DNA of 64,000 nucleotides from Brasenia schreberi (Eukaryota; Streptophyta; Magnoliopsida; Nymphaeales; Cabombaceae), in NCBI GenBank assembly GCA_036023115.1, contig JAYKKT010000089.1, forward strand, positions 17,726,501 through 17,790,500, in the 5' to 3' direction. Position 1 is the stretch's first letter. The number at the start of each line of letters is the position of its first letter. The translations under genes were made by a program, and so were the position numbers. The notes under the pieces are model-generated. The model saw nothing but the letters and a program-made list of their open reading frames with translations. It searched no databases and had not been told where the DNA came from. This document shows positions 10,398-20,890 of the stretch, piece after piece.

Positions 10398-10607
10398 ATC
10401 CAAACACTATTTGGATCTGGATATTGGATCTCGGATATTTTGAGATCTGTATCCGATCCAAACCCAATATTTTTATGGATACGGATATGGATATTTTGAT
10501 CCAGATCCGATCCAATCCAAACACTATTTGGATCCAATCCAAATCCAAACACTATTTGGATCGACCCAAACACTATTTGGATTGGCCCAAATCCAAACAC
10601 TATTCAT
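10398..10607. repeat. Five hairpin-forming repeats in U3 of the B LTR
   Basis: ATCCAAACACTATTTGGAT at 10398-10416, 10515-10533 and 10543-10561, with variants at 10565-10582 and 10591-10607. Each pairs ATCCAAA with TTTGGAT across a 5-base loop. They lie within a longer (ATCC/ATCCAAA)-rich block. Confidence 0.75.
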
Positions 10608-11078
10608 TACATGGATTTGGATCTGGATATATATGGTCCAGATCCAAATCAAAATTTCTTCGGACAGTCCTTCTTGGCTTCTCGAGGCGAACGATCTGTG
10701 CGGGCACTGGCTTCATCAGCGCTCCGTCTGGTGCTGGGTTTTCCCCAACTTTGTCGTCCGGACTCCGTCTCGCCGTTCTGGACTCCGTTGAGCTTTTCAT
10801 CAAATGGGCTCTGCTTTCTTTTGTTTTTTTATCAGGGAGTGGCTTCTGAAGCTCTGGGCTTGAATCCTCTTCGGGCCTAGGGTCTTCTTTTGCCTTCTGT
10901 ACCTGTTTTCACATTTCAAAACAGGTCGTCGTTTTGGCTCAAACGAGCTTTTTGGTGTTTTGAGAGTTTTTGAAAAATAGAAGATTTGGGGTGTTTACAG
11001 ATCCCTTTTTCTAAAAATACCAAAAACATTTGAAAACTTAAAATCAAAAAAAATTGAAAAACAAGAAAACCAAAAACA

Positions 11079-14000
11079 ATGGAAAAACAAAAACTCGAAA
11101 AAAGAGTGCTTTGTATAGTTCCCAAAGTTCTTGTTTTACAAAAACCCAAAAAAATCGAAAATTTGGAAAATAGCAAAAAGATTTTATACATAGCTGCTCC
11201 TGGTAGGACTTTGGCAAAAGAAAAGGATTTCGAAAGAAACGTCGTCTGCATAGCCAGACCAAAAATTTCGAAATCACTTGAAAATCCAACTACAAAACCA
11301 GGTTATTTTGAAAACCACGCATCAAGTTCCCTCGGGTCTATAGCCCACGAGAATGATCAAAGCCCAGAAGTGGATCCCCTTGAGGAAGATCCCACTTCTG
11401 AGCTCCCAGAATTTCATAGAATTCTCGATTTTGAAAGACCTTCCCAATCAGTAGGAGGAGATTTCGTAGAGGTGAACCTAGGGGATGATTCCAATCCCAA
11501 AACCATCAAAATAGGTGCATGCTTGCATGAAACTGAAAAGTTAGCATTCATTGCATTTCTACGAACCTATTTAGATGTGTTTGCATGGACGTATGAAGAC
11601 ATGCCGGGCATAGATCCCAGCATAGTCGAGCATCGTCTTCCCTTAGATGCAGGTGTAAAACCCATAAAGCAGAAGCTTAGGAAAATACACCCGAATGTAC
11701 ACACGCAAGTCAAAGAGGGTTTAGAAGATCTACTAAAAGCCGGATTTATAAAACCCATTGCGTATTCTGATTGGTTGTCAAATATCGTTGTAGTTCGAAA
11801 AACCAATGGGAAAATTCGAATATGCATCGATTTCAGAAACCTGAATAAAGCCACTCCAAAGGATAATTATCCTTTACCAAACATAGATTTGATAGTCGAT
11901 AGTACTGCAAATCATGAAATATTTTCATTCATGGATGGCTATTCAGGCTATAATCAAATCAAACTAAGTCCACGAGATCAGGGTAAGACCGCCTTCACAA
12001 CCCCATGGGGCACGTACTGCTATACAGTCATGCCCTTTGGTTTGAAAAATGCCGGCGCAACATACCAACGAGCCATGAACACGATCTTCCATGATCAAAT
12101 CCATGAGCTTGTAGAAGTGTATGTAGATGATCTCTTGGCGAAATCCAAAACCCGATGCACCCAGATCGAATGTTTACAAAAGATTTTCGAAAGGCTTAGG
12201 CTTTATAAAGTAAAGCTAAACCCTCAAAAATGTGTGTTCGGGGTAGAATCAGGGAAGCTTCTAGGCTTTATGGTGAGCCAAAGGGGAATAGAAGTCGACC
12301 CCTCTAAGTGTCGAGCCATCATAGACATGGCTCCACCCTCCAATCTCACCCAAGTCCATAGCCTCCAGGGTCGATTACAATCTGTGCGCCGATTCATATC
12401 GAATCTGGCAACTAGATGCGAACCCTTCAACAAACTGTTGAGGAAGGGTACGAAATTCTTATGGGACGACGAATGCCAAAAGTCCTTCGAGAGGCTGAAG
12501 GCATACTTGGTTAATCCCCCCATTTTGAATCCGCCAAAACAAGGAAAACCGCTTTTATTATACATCTCCGTGCATGTGAATGCTTTAGGAGCCCTGTTGG
12601 CTCAATACGAGGATGACACCTATAAGGAGTATGCCATCTACTATATTTCAAAAACTCTCTTGGCTTATGAACAAAATTATCAAGCCATGGAGAAGACGTG
12701 CTTGGCCCTAGTCTGGGCCTGCCAGAAGTTCAGACACTATTTCCTAGATCATGAGATCTGGATAGTGTCCAAGCTTGATCCAATCAAGCACTTGTTCGAA
12801 AAACCCATTCTCACAGGTAGATTGGGTAAATGGCAACTCCTTCTAATGGAGTATGATCTGAAATACCATCACCAGATCTCCATTAAGGGGCAAGCCCTAG
12901 CAGATTACGTGGCTGAATTCCCCTTAGAGGACGCATATCCCACTCTTGTCGAAATGCCTGATGAAGGCATATTGCAAAACCATTTTCAAAACCACATTTT
13001 GACAAATTCTTTTGAAAACCAAGTATGGAAGATGCACTTCGACGGGGCACGAAACCAACGAGGGGCTGGTGCCGGTATCATCCTAATCTCCCCTGAAAAG
13101 GGCGAGATTCCCATAGCAGTCCGCTTAGATTTCGAATGTTCCAACAACGTAGCTGAGTATGAAGCACTCATACAAGGCTTAAGGATTTCGAAAACTCTAG
13201 GGGCATCATGCATCGAGGTCTTTGGAGATTCGCTCCTTGTCATAAACCAGGTTTTAAAAATTTGGCAAGTACGTAATGAGAAACTACTTCCATATCACGA
13301 GTTGGCCACTCGATTGGTCCAATCCTTCCAGTCGTGTAAGCTCACACACGTAGGAAGAGAGGACAATGGCATCGCCGATGCCCTCTCCTCCTTGGGTTCA
13401 GCCCTGAAGGTCAATCCCATTTCAGGGACCAGATCTTTGGAAATATGGCATGCGCCCCATCCATCCACACGCGACTTGGATATTTGCCAAAACAACCCAG
13501 AGTCTATTGAAAAACCCTGGTTCTATGACATAAAACAATTTTTAGAAAATGGGGGATTCACCGAGGATGCCACATCCAAAGATAAGGCATTCATTCATAA
13601 AATTTCGACCCGATACACCATTCTGGGTGGGGTCTTATACAAAAATAGTTTTACCGGCATTCTGCTTAGGTGTATCGACCTAGAGGAGGCTAGGATAGTG
13701 ATGCACGAGTTCCATGATGGAGAATGTGGAGGTCATGTTAATGCCAACATGATGGCAATGAAAATACTTAGAGGGGGTTATTTTTGGTCCACCTTGAAAA
13801 AGGATTGTCACGATCATGTTAGGAAGTGTCATCCATGTCAAGTGCATGGGCACGCCATTCATATCCCTTCATCTACATTGCATTCCGTGGTCAGCCCCTG
13901 GCCATTTACCATGTGGGCGTTTGACATAGTAGGCCCAATATTTCCAAAGGCCTCGAATGGGCATCGTTTTATTTTAGCAGCCACGGAGTATTTCTCCAAG

Positions 14001-14765
14001 TGGGTGGAAGCCATTTCCCTGACGAATGTAATGGGGCAACATGTGGTGGCTTTCATCCAGAGGAATATCTTGGCTCGATTTGGGGTTCCACGAGACCTTG
14101 TGTCTGATAATGGTACCCCATTCAAGAATGAGCGGATGGTTAAGTTGTGCAACACGTATGGCATAACTCACCACTTCTCCTCGCCCTACTACCCTCAAGG
14201 CAACGGCCAAGCCGAAGCTACAAACAAGACTCTCATTGGTATCATTGAGAAAACCTTAGAGAAGGGTAGGATGTGGCACGAGAAGCTGGATGAAGCCTTA
14301 TGGGCTTATAGGACTTCCATCCGGACTCCCACGAATGCCACGCCATTCGAGTTGGTCTATGGCACAAACGCCATTCTTCCCATTCATACCCAACTGCATT
14401 CATTTCATACATCCCTAGCACTCGACCTCCCCCTAGAGACGCTTCAGCATGCTAGGATGGCCGAACTAGATTTGCTAGATGAGAGGCGACTCCTTGCCAT
14501 GGATCATGCTCGCGCATACCGGCAAAGGATAGCCCGACATTATAGCAAACACATGAGACCTCGCCACTTTGAAGTGGGAGATCTGGTCTTCAAAACCATC
14601 CACCATCGTGGCCCACACCCCTTAGGCAAGTGGCGCCCCAATTGGGATGGACCCTATGTTGTACGAGCAACCACTACGAACAATTCGTATTGGTTGATCG
14701 ATGTAGAAGGTAGGAATTTAGCAGATCCTATCAATATTCAATACTTAAAGAAGTATCATGTGTAG
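11079..14765 (+). CDS. pol: Pol polyprotein: RT - degenerate RNase H - archaeal-type RNase H - integrase (1228 aa, intact)
   Basis: Copies element RNA into DNA and integrates it. ATG 11079 is chosen because in-frame stops lie just upstream (11013, 11040, 11055). RT spans about 190-370, with D251 in CIDF and YVDD at 348-351. The first RNase H (about 465-590) lacks the usual first Asp (LYISVHVN, 494-501), as in other Tat pols where it acts as a spacer. The second RNase H (about 650-775) keeps D655, E693, D717 and D767. Integrase has an HHCC finger (H876 or H879, H886, C917, C920), the D949-D1010-E1046 triad with near-standard spacing, and a WDGPY motif; there is no chromodomain. It is the only unbroken pol here. 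Gag and protease are not in the window, so activity of the whole element cannot be judged. Confidence 0.95.
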   Translation: MEKQKLEKRVLCIVPKVLVLQKPKKIENLENSKKILYIAAPGRTLAKEKDFERNVVCIARPKISKSLENPTTKPGYFENHASSSLGSIAHENDQSPEVDPLEEDPTSELPEFHRILDFERPSQSVGGDFVEVNLGDDSNPKTIKIGACLHETEKLAFIAFLRTYLDVFAWTYEDMPGIDPSIVEHRLPLDAGVKPIKQKLRKIHPNVHTQVKEGLEDLLKAGFIKPIAYSDWLSNIVVVRKTNGKIRICIDFRNLNKATPKDNYPLPNIDLIVDSTANHEIFSFMDGYSGYNQIKLSPRDQGKTAFTTPWGTYCYTVMPFGLKNAGATYQRAMNTIFHDQIHELVEVYVDDLLAKSKTRCTQIECLQKIFERLRLYKVKLNPQKCVFGVESGKLLGFMVSQRGIEVDPSKCRAIIDMAPPSNLTQVHSLQGRLQSVRRFISNLATRCEPFNKLLRKGTKFLWDDECQKSFERLKAYLVNPPILNPPKQGKPLLLYISVHVNALGALLAQYEDDTYKEYAIYYISKTLLAYEQNYQAMEKTCLALVWACQKFRHYFLDHEIWIVSKLDPIKHLFEKPILTGRLGKWQLLLMEYDLKYHHQISIKGQALADYVAEFPLEDAYPTLVEMPDEGILQNHFQNHILTNSFENQVWKMHFDGARNQRGAGAGIILISPEKGEIPIAVRLDFECSNNVAEYEALIQGLRISKTLGASCIEVFGDSLLVINQVLKIWQVRNEKLLPYHELATRLVQSFQSCKLTHVGREDNGIADALSSLGSALKVNPISGTRSLEIWHAPHPSTRDLDICQNNPESIEKPWFYDIKQFLENGGFTEDATSKDKAFIHKISTRYTILGGVLYKNSFTGILLRCIDLEEARIVMHEFHDGECGGHVNANMMAMKILRGGYFWSTLKKDCHDHVRKCHPCQVHGHAIHIPSSTLHSVVSPWPFTMWAFDIVGPIFPKASNGHRFILAATEYFSKWVEAISLTNVMGQHVVAFIQRNILARFGVPRDLVSDNGTPFKNERMVKLCNTYGITHHFSSPYYPQGNGQAEATNKTLIGIIEKTLEKGRMWHEKLDEALWAYRTSIRTPTNATPFELVYGTNAILPIHTQLHSFHTSLALDLPLETLQHARMAELDLLDERRLLAMDHARAYRQRIARHYSKHMRPRHFEVGDLVFKTIHHRGPHPLGKWRPNWDGPYVVRATTTNNSYWLIDVEGRNLADPINIQYLKKYHV

Positions 14766-15920
14766 GATCTGGATTAAATTCCAGTTTTTCGAAAATTTTA
14801 AGGGATAGCTGCCCTGAGACATGTGAATAAGGTGCAAAGGCAAACTCGTGTGACCCTAAATGAGAGAATTCGCACTTGTAAAAGAGTGGAGTTTTCAAAA
14901 TCGTGGTTGCATTTCAAAATCCTTCATCTTACAAAGAAAGGCCTAGTTCAACATAGCAAGATACTTGCAAGTAGTACGTGCTATTTCTAAATAGGCTGAT
15001 CTGGAATGGATCGAGTGTAGGCTTGGGATAAGTCCTCCCCCCTTCTCCTCTCCATCCAAAAGGAAAACAAAGGCCCAAATCAAAAGGGAATTTCCCATTT
15101 AAAGTCTCTTTCCAAAAGAAAGAAACCAGACTTCAAAAAGAAAAATCGATTCTCTTATGAAAAAGAGGGATTAAAGAAAAAATACTCCCAAAGGGAGACC
15201 CTCTATGAAAAAAGGAAAAAGAGGCCAAAAAGCTCAAAAAGAGCAGTTTTCCGCCTTCTATGCCTTAAACCACGGGACGCTTCAGAAGGGACCGTGGTAT
15301 CTCTTTCCCATCCCTGGCTTATCCCAAGCTAAAGCATGGTTCATTTCGAGGAATCCTAAAGTAAAAATACGATTTACTTACTTGAATTTCATCTTGTTTG
15401 AGAATTCGACGTTTCGAGTAAGACGTAGGAATTTGAAATGAAGCTTGTTTTCTTATAAAACCTCCGCTAGATAAGCGAGTGGTGAGACTCAAACAAGGGC
15501 AAGCACGAAGAGCTCGAGATCCTTAGGATCGAGGCTCAAGACAGTTGTCCCTTTTGTAAATAGCTTTTGTAAATAAGTTTTGAAAACCGAACATCGAACA
15601 GCATAGGGTTTGCTCACTTGGAGCAATAGGCCTTGTAAGTCTCTAGAGTTCGACCACATCTGGTCTCTGGGAGGTCGCCACTTTTTGGCACCACACCCAT
15701 GTCATTTGCATTCCACGCATGGTACTTGCATAAACATGATCCCATTTTAGGACCAGATTCCATAGTAAACCCCTTTTGGCGTGATATCTCCTACCAGAGT
15801 TTGTAAATTGAGGGCATATTCATCTTTTGGCGATCCCATATTCTTCGTGGCTAGATCTAGGGAGACATTAAAAGGGGTGTTTTTCATCTTTCCCTTATCC
15901 AAATCTATTTGGACAAGGCC
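14766..15920 (+). other. 3' untranslated region of E
   Basis: About 1.15 kb without a credible gene. Homologues follow pol in the tandem array, F, C and D, and in diverged form in B. It contains the palindrome CTCCCAAAGGGAG near 15185 and a conserved block around 15260-15360. Confidence 0.75.
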
Positions 15921-15933
15921 AAAGAGGGGCATC
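15921..15933 (+). other. Polypurine tract of E
   Basis: AAAGAGGGGCATC immediately before the LTR start TGTAAACACC. Confidence 0.85.
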
Positions 15934-17222
15934 TGTAAACACCCCGAAATCCGACGAATTTCTCAAATCCATCTGGTTTTGTAAAAGCAGCCCCAAAGGG
16001 CCATTTTTGAGTCTGGAAACCCAGGAGCCTTCCAGACAACCCTGTATATATGTTTTAAACTTTATTTTTCAAAAACATACATTATAGCTTTTGAAAACCT
16101 TTTAAAACATGTTTTGAAACCCCGAAGCGGCTTGGCCCGATCAAGACAGGACCAGGAGAGCTAAGAAGAGCGCGAAACCGGAGCACACGTCGAGCCTGGC
16201 ACAACAACTCTTGTATCTGATTCACACCCCAGGATCTCGAACGTCCAAGACCCTGTTCTTACCAAAACCACCTAACCACTACCCTCAGCCCAGCCCTAAC
16301 CGACCTACCCATTCCCGATTTAAACCCCTCCCCTTTGTGGGCGGGTTTTGCAAGTGGGAACCACCATCTCACCCAACCGGGCCCTCTCCTTCTCCCATAT
16401 CTCACCCAGCCGGGACCACTCTCCATCACCTTCACCTGCTCCACCTGCACCGCCACCTTCCCTCTTCCATCCACCACCACCTCACCTAGCCGGACGCCAC
16501 CACCTTCATCCAGCCGAACCAGCCGAACTCCCATCAATACCCAGCTTCTCTCTTCATCCACTCGCCACTTCTCCCCATCCGGTAAGCCTTCTTTAACCCT
16601 ACCTAAACCCTTCTCTACTACCTCTCCACTCCCAGCCATCCACCACACCATCACCTTACTCACCCAACAGCCCCTCACCGCCACCACTCCCACTCGGCCA
16701 ATCCTTAGCCGCCTCAACCGTTTGCTTCCTACCTAACTCACATCAACTATACCCAGCCACCCTATTAGATTTCCTAAGACTTGCCCGTGGCACTACCTTA
16801 AACCCACTATTCCCACTATTACCTAGTCCCATCCCCTAACTGGCCACCTTCCCATGCTCCAGCCTTAGTCACCCTAGCAGCCCGCCACCACCATTTTAAC
16901 TTAGCCGAACCTAGCACAACCCAAACCGCCGGCCACTACCTTCCCCTAGGTGTCCCATTCGGCCTTCTCACAAACTCTCCCTTAGGGCCAGTTTTCCCTA
17001 AGTACTCAACTCCCCTAGTGATCCTAAGACCTCACTCGTTCAGCCCATTTAAACCCCCTACCTTGAGGCGACATCTACCTGCCACCGGCCACCTTCGAGG
17101 CGCCTATCCCGCGCCCCACTTGCAGCCGGCCAGCACCTTTGATCACCTATCTTCGCGGAGCTCCCGTTTGCAGCCCAAGGCCAAGTCCACGCTCAAGCAA
17201 GACCTCTACGGACCAGCTACTC

Positions 17223-17228
17223 GTAAGT
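17223..17228 (+). promoter_or_regulatory. Splice-donor-like GTAAGT in the E LTR
   Basis: CTACTCGTAAGTGTC. An upstream partner CCGGTAAGCC lies at 16575 and TTTGCAGCCCAAGG at 17168. Same arrangement as in the minus-strand LTRs. Confidence 0.5.
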
Positions 17229-17479
17229 GTCTAAACTCGGTCTTTAGTTGTATACTTGCTTGAGATTCAATTTGATACGGGGTTGTAATAACGGAGCATA
17301 GTCTCCCCCCGCTTGTAATAACGTGGCTTGGCACAACCACACATGTGCACTCTCTTAGTCGTGCACGATTTTGAACACACACGGGCCTAATTAGCCCCTA
17401 ATATATAAGTGTACATATACTTTCATTTTCGAAGGGTTTTGTTTAAGTTGGGTGTGTTGTCTTTCAATTCAAGCACTCT

Positions 17480-18060
17480 CACACACATTGAGCTTTCACT
17501 CTTAGTTGAAAGACCCAAGTAAGGGCCGACCTATACTATTTGGGTTTCATTTCATGTCGTGTGAGTAAGTCTTTCAATTCAAGCACTCTCACACACATTG
17601 AGCTTTCGCTCTTATTTGAAAGACCCAAGTAAGGGCCGACCTATACTATTTGGGTTTCATTTCATGTCGTGTGAGTAAGTCTTTCAATTCAAGCACTCTC
17701 ACACACATTGAGCTTTCGCTCTTATTTGAAAGACCCAAGTAAGGGCCGACCTATACTATTTGGGTTTCATTTCATGTCGTGTGAGTAAGTCTTTCAATTC
17801 AAGCACTTTCACACACATTGAGCCTTCGCTCTTACTCCCAAGACCTTAGTAAAGGCCTTATTGCAGTTATATTTGGGTTTCATTCATGTTGTGTGTGTAG
17901 TACTTCAATTCAAGCACTCTCACACACATTGAGCCTTCGCTCTTACTCCCAAGACCTTAGTTAAGGCGATACTGCAATTTATATTTGGGTTTAATTTCAT
18001 GTTGTGTGTGTAAGTCTTTCAATTCAAGCACGCACCCACATTGAGCCTTCGCTCTTATTT
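17480..18060. repeat. ~110-bp tandem repeats, E LTR
   Basis: Six copies by the motif GAGCNTTCNCTCTTA (about 17490, 17600, 17710, 17820, 17930, 18042), spaced near 110 bp. Reverse complement of the arrays in the minus-strand LTRs. Confidence 0.85.
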
Positions 18061-18304
18061 GCAAAGACCCAAGTAAGGGCTCATATACATAAGCTATATA
18101 CATATCTCCCTTCGGTTATTTCCCTTCGGTTATTTCCCTTCGGTTATTTCCCTTCTGTTATTTCCCTTCAGCATTGTCTTTACATTTCGGGTTTTCCCTT
18201 TGGAGTAGCGTGAGTTTACATTGCATCTACGCCATACCACGAGGTAGGACGCATATTGCATCAAAGCAAGCCCCGCTCGAATTCGCCCATGTAGTGGAGT
18301 GTTC

Positions 18305-18309
18305 ATAAC
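18305..18309. other. Target-site duplication ATAAC, left copy
   Basis: E's LTR reads GTTCATAAC here and the array's LTR starts at 18310. The second copy is at 36444-36448, after which E's LTR resumes with ACACAAACTAGG. Confidence 0.92.
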
Positions 18310-18927
18310 TGTAGACGCGCGAAAATCCCCGCCTCTTCGCCTCTTTCGGGGGCTTGGAGTGGATCTTCTCGTGCGTTCTAAGGCCTATGTATACAAATAG
18401 GGCGTGCCAGCTAGCTTACTTAAGCTAGCGAAGATATATTTAACACTGACTTCTAAACGTGGCGACTGTGAGCAAGTAAGCTCTTGTCGTCGCAGACCTT
18501 CTTGCACCGATGCGCAAGGGTCAGTCTGTACGCTTTTGCAAAAATCGAGTTTTGGAGAGAAAAGTCCATGAAGCGGTTCGAGGTGTCTATTTCGGGTCTT
18601 TAAGATGTGATTGCATTTTTAGATCACGTGGATTTGCACGTGCCTAAGTCTTTTCTTTTATCCCTTTTCGGGCCGCCTAGTTTGTGTGTTATGAACACTC
18701 CACTACATGGGCGAATTCGAGCGGGGCTTGCTTCGATGCAATATGCGTCCTACCTCGTGGTATGGCGTAGATGCAATGCAAACTCACGCTACTCCAAAGG
18801 GAAAACCCGAAATGTAAAGACAATACTGAAGGGAAATAGCAGAAGGGAAATAACCGAAGGGAAATAACCGAAGGGAAATATGTATATATCTTATGTATAT
18901 GAGCCCTTACTCGGGTCTTGCAAATAA

Positions 18928-19520
18928 GAGCGAAGGCTCAATGTGGGTGCGTGCTTGAATTGAAAGACTTACACACACGACATGAAATTAAACCCAAATA
19001 TAAATTGCAGTATGGCCTTGACTAAGGTCTTGGGAGTAAGAGCGAAGGCTCAATGTGTGTGAGAGTGCTTGAATTGAAGTACTACACACACGACATAAAT
19101 GAAACCCAAATATAACTGCAATAAGGCCTTTACTAAGGTCTTGGGAGTAAGAGCGAAGGCTCAATGTGTGTGAAAGTGCTTGAATTGAAAGACTTACTCA
19201 CACGACATGAAATGAAACCCAAATAGTATAGGTCGGCCCTTACTTGGGTCTTTCAAATAAGAGCAAAAGCTCAATGTGTGTGAGAGTGCTTGAATTGAAA
19301 GACTTACTCACACGACAAGAAATGAAACCCAAATAGTATAGGTCGGCCCTTACTTGGGTCTTTCAAATAAGAGCGAAAGCTCAATGTGTGTGAGAGTGCT
19401 TGAATTGAAAGACTTACTCACACGACAAGAAATGAAACCCAAATAGTATAGGTCGGCCCTTACTTGGGTCTTTCAAATAAGAGCGAAAGCTCAATGTGTG
19501 TGAGAGTGCTTGAATTGAAA
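18928..19520. repeat. ~110-bp tandem repeats, LTR1
   Basis: Six starts of GAGCGAA(A/G)GCTCAATG at about 18928, 19040, 19151, 19261, 19371 and 19481, so a period of 110-112 bp. Confidence 0.88.
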
Positions 19521-20478
19521 GACAACGCACCCAACTTAAACAAAAACCCTTCGAAAATGAAAGTATATGTACACTTATATATTAGGGGCTGATTAGGCCC
19601 GTGTGTGTTCAAAATCGTGCACGACTAAGAGAGTGCACGTGTGTGGTTGTGCCAAGCCACGTTATTACAAGCGGGGGGAGACTATGCTCCGTTATTACAA
19701 CCCCGTATCAAATTGAATCTCAAGCAAGTGTACAACTAAAGACCAAGTTTAGACACTTACGAGTAGCTGGTCCGTAGAGGTCTTGCTTGAGCGTGGACTT
19801 GGCCTTGGGCTGCAAACGGGAGCTCCGCGAAGGTAGGTGATCAAGGGTGCTGGCCGGCTGCAAGTGGGGCGCGGGATAGGCGCCTCGAAGGTGTCCGGTG
19901 GCAAGTAGATGGCGGCTTCAAGTAGGGGGTTTAAAGTGGCTGAATGAGTGGGTTCTTAGGGTCACTAGGGGAGTTGAGAGTTTAGGGAAGCTGGACCTAA
20001 AAGGTGAGCTGGTGGGAAGGCCGAATAGGACACCTAGGGGAGGGTCGAATGGGAGATGATGGCTAGGTAGTGGCCGGCAGCTTGGGTTATATTAGGTTCG
20101 GCTAGGTTAAAGTGGTGGTGGCAAGGGGGATGAGATGAAGGTAGGATGGGTGGCTAAGAGTGGAGAGGTGGTAGAGAGGGGCTTTGAGGGAGTTTGGGGT
20201 ACTTACCGAATGGGGAGAGGTGGCGGATGAAGTGGGAAGCAGGCGGGCAGGTGGCTGTCGGCTGGTTCGGTTGGGTGGAGGTGATGGCGTTCGGCTGAGG
20301 GATGGTGGTGGTGGATGGAAGAGGGAAGGTGGCGGAGCAGGTGGCGGCTGGTGGGGCAGATGGAGCAGGCGGAGGTGAGGAGTGGTCCCGGCTGGGTGAG
20401 AGATGGGAGAAGGAGAGGGCCCGGCTGGGTGCGATGGTGGTTCCCACTTTTTGAAAAACCCGCCCACAAGGAGGGGGG

Positions 20479-20486
20479 TTTAAATA
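20479..20486 (-). promoter_or_regulatory. TATA-like box, LTR1
   Basis: Minus strand CCTATTTAAACCC, followed by a C/T-rich leader typical of plant 5' UTRs. The same box lies at 27843-27850, 35203-35210, 51700-51707 and 62895-62902. Confidence 0.6.
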
Positions 20487-20579
20487 GGGGATGGGTAGGT
20501 CGGTTAGGGCTGGACTGTGGGTAGTGGTTAGGTGGTTTAGGTAGGGTGGTATGTAGATAAGGTGGGCTGGAAGGGGTTG

Positions 20580-20890
20580 GGCCAGATATTTTAAAACTAG
20601 GGGTTTGGGTAAATCGTGGGCTAAGGGTGGTTTAGGGGTTTAGGGCTAGGTTAGGTGGTTGGGTTTTGGGGTGAGGTTTAGTGAGCTAGGTTAGGTGATT
20701 AGGCTAGGTTTAGGCTAGGATTAGGGAAATTAATCTAGGTTTAGGGAAGGATTAGGGAAGTGGGTTAGGTGATTAGGTTGGGATTAGGACGGGATTAGGG
20801 AAATGGGTTAGGTGATTAGGTTCAGATTAGGGGTGGATTAGGGGTTTAGGCTAGGTTTAGGCATTTTGGGCTAGGTTTAGGTGAAGGAGC
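20580..20890. repeat. TTAGG-rich simple tract in LTR U3
   Basis: Irregular repeats of GGTTTAGG, GATTAGG and GGGTTAGGTGATTAGG. The tract recurs in LTR2, LTR3, C and D (43260-43500, 51840-52100, 63040-63320). It varies in copy number and is not a perfect telomere repeat. Confidence 0.7.

Larger units (their letters stand above)
1..11000 (-). mobile_element. Chimeric Tat/Ogre-like LTR retrotransposon (A/B recombinant), 3' end outside window
   Basis: Minus-strand element read from 11000 down to the window edge. The high-coordinate part is subfamily B: LTR 8117-11000, primer-binding site, G-patch ORF, relics of RT and 3' UTR. From about 4151 down the sequence switches to subfamily A: G-patch remnant, RT and two RNase H domains, then 3' UTR and a partial A-type LTR. 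Two LTRs of different subfamilies on one unit are not expected from normal replication, so this is either a recombinant element or two insertions joined by a deletion. The right end at 11000 is an exact LTR terminus against plus-strand pol leader sequence, so it probably inserted into element E. Confidence 0.75.
8117..11000 (-). repeat. LTR, subfamily B (about 2.9 kb)
   Basis: Bounded by TGTAGACACC at 8117 and GGTGTTTACA at 11000, so a complete minus-strand LTR with TG...CA ends. It shares blocks with A-type LTRs: the GGTCAGTCTGTACGCT box near 8310, the 14-bp AAGGGAAAT minisatellite, the ~110-bp repeats at 8930-9260, the GGGGGGAGAC box near 9400, a conserved GTAAGT, and the U3 segment 10620-10800. 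It is clearly diverged and has its own GC-rich insert at 9640-9960. Confidence 0.88.
15934..18309 (+). repeat. 3' LTR of E, first part (interrupted; U3 deletion)
   Basis: Starts TGTAAACACCCC and continues to GTTCATAAC, where the minus-strand array begins. With 36449-36824 it makes an LTR of about 2.75 kb. It is shorter than its relatives because a segment of roughly 0.85 kb is missing at about 16265, where CTGTTCTTACCAAAA joins CCACCTAACCACTACC. The lost part is the ATCCAAATCC-rich U3 block. The remaining TATA-like site at 16318 is GATTTAAA. Confidence 0.88.

Noticed and set aside
11079..14765. Endogenous pararetrovirus (caulimovirid)
   Set aside because: Integrase with HHCC and DDE, LTRs, polypurine tract and primer-binding site are present and no movement protein is seen, so this is an LTR retrotransposon.
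18928..19520. CRISPR-like array
   Set aside because: Head-to-tail 110-bp repeats without unique spacers, inside plant LTRs.
20102..20467. Proline/Ser-rich ORFs in the LTR leader (also 27466-27831, 34826-35191, 42335-43048, 51325-51690, 62516-62885)
   Set aside because: They follow the C/T-rich leader between TATA box and donor-like site, change frame and length between copies, and have no recognisable domain.
20580..20890. Interstitial telomere repeat
   Set aside because: TTAGG-like words are irregular and recur inside every A-type LTR, so they are LTR sequence and not TTTAGGG arrays.
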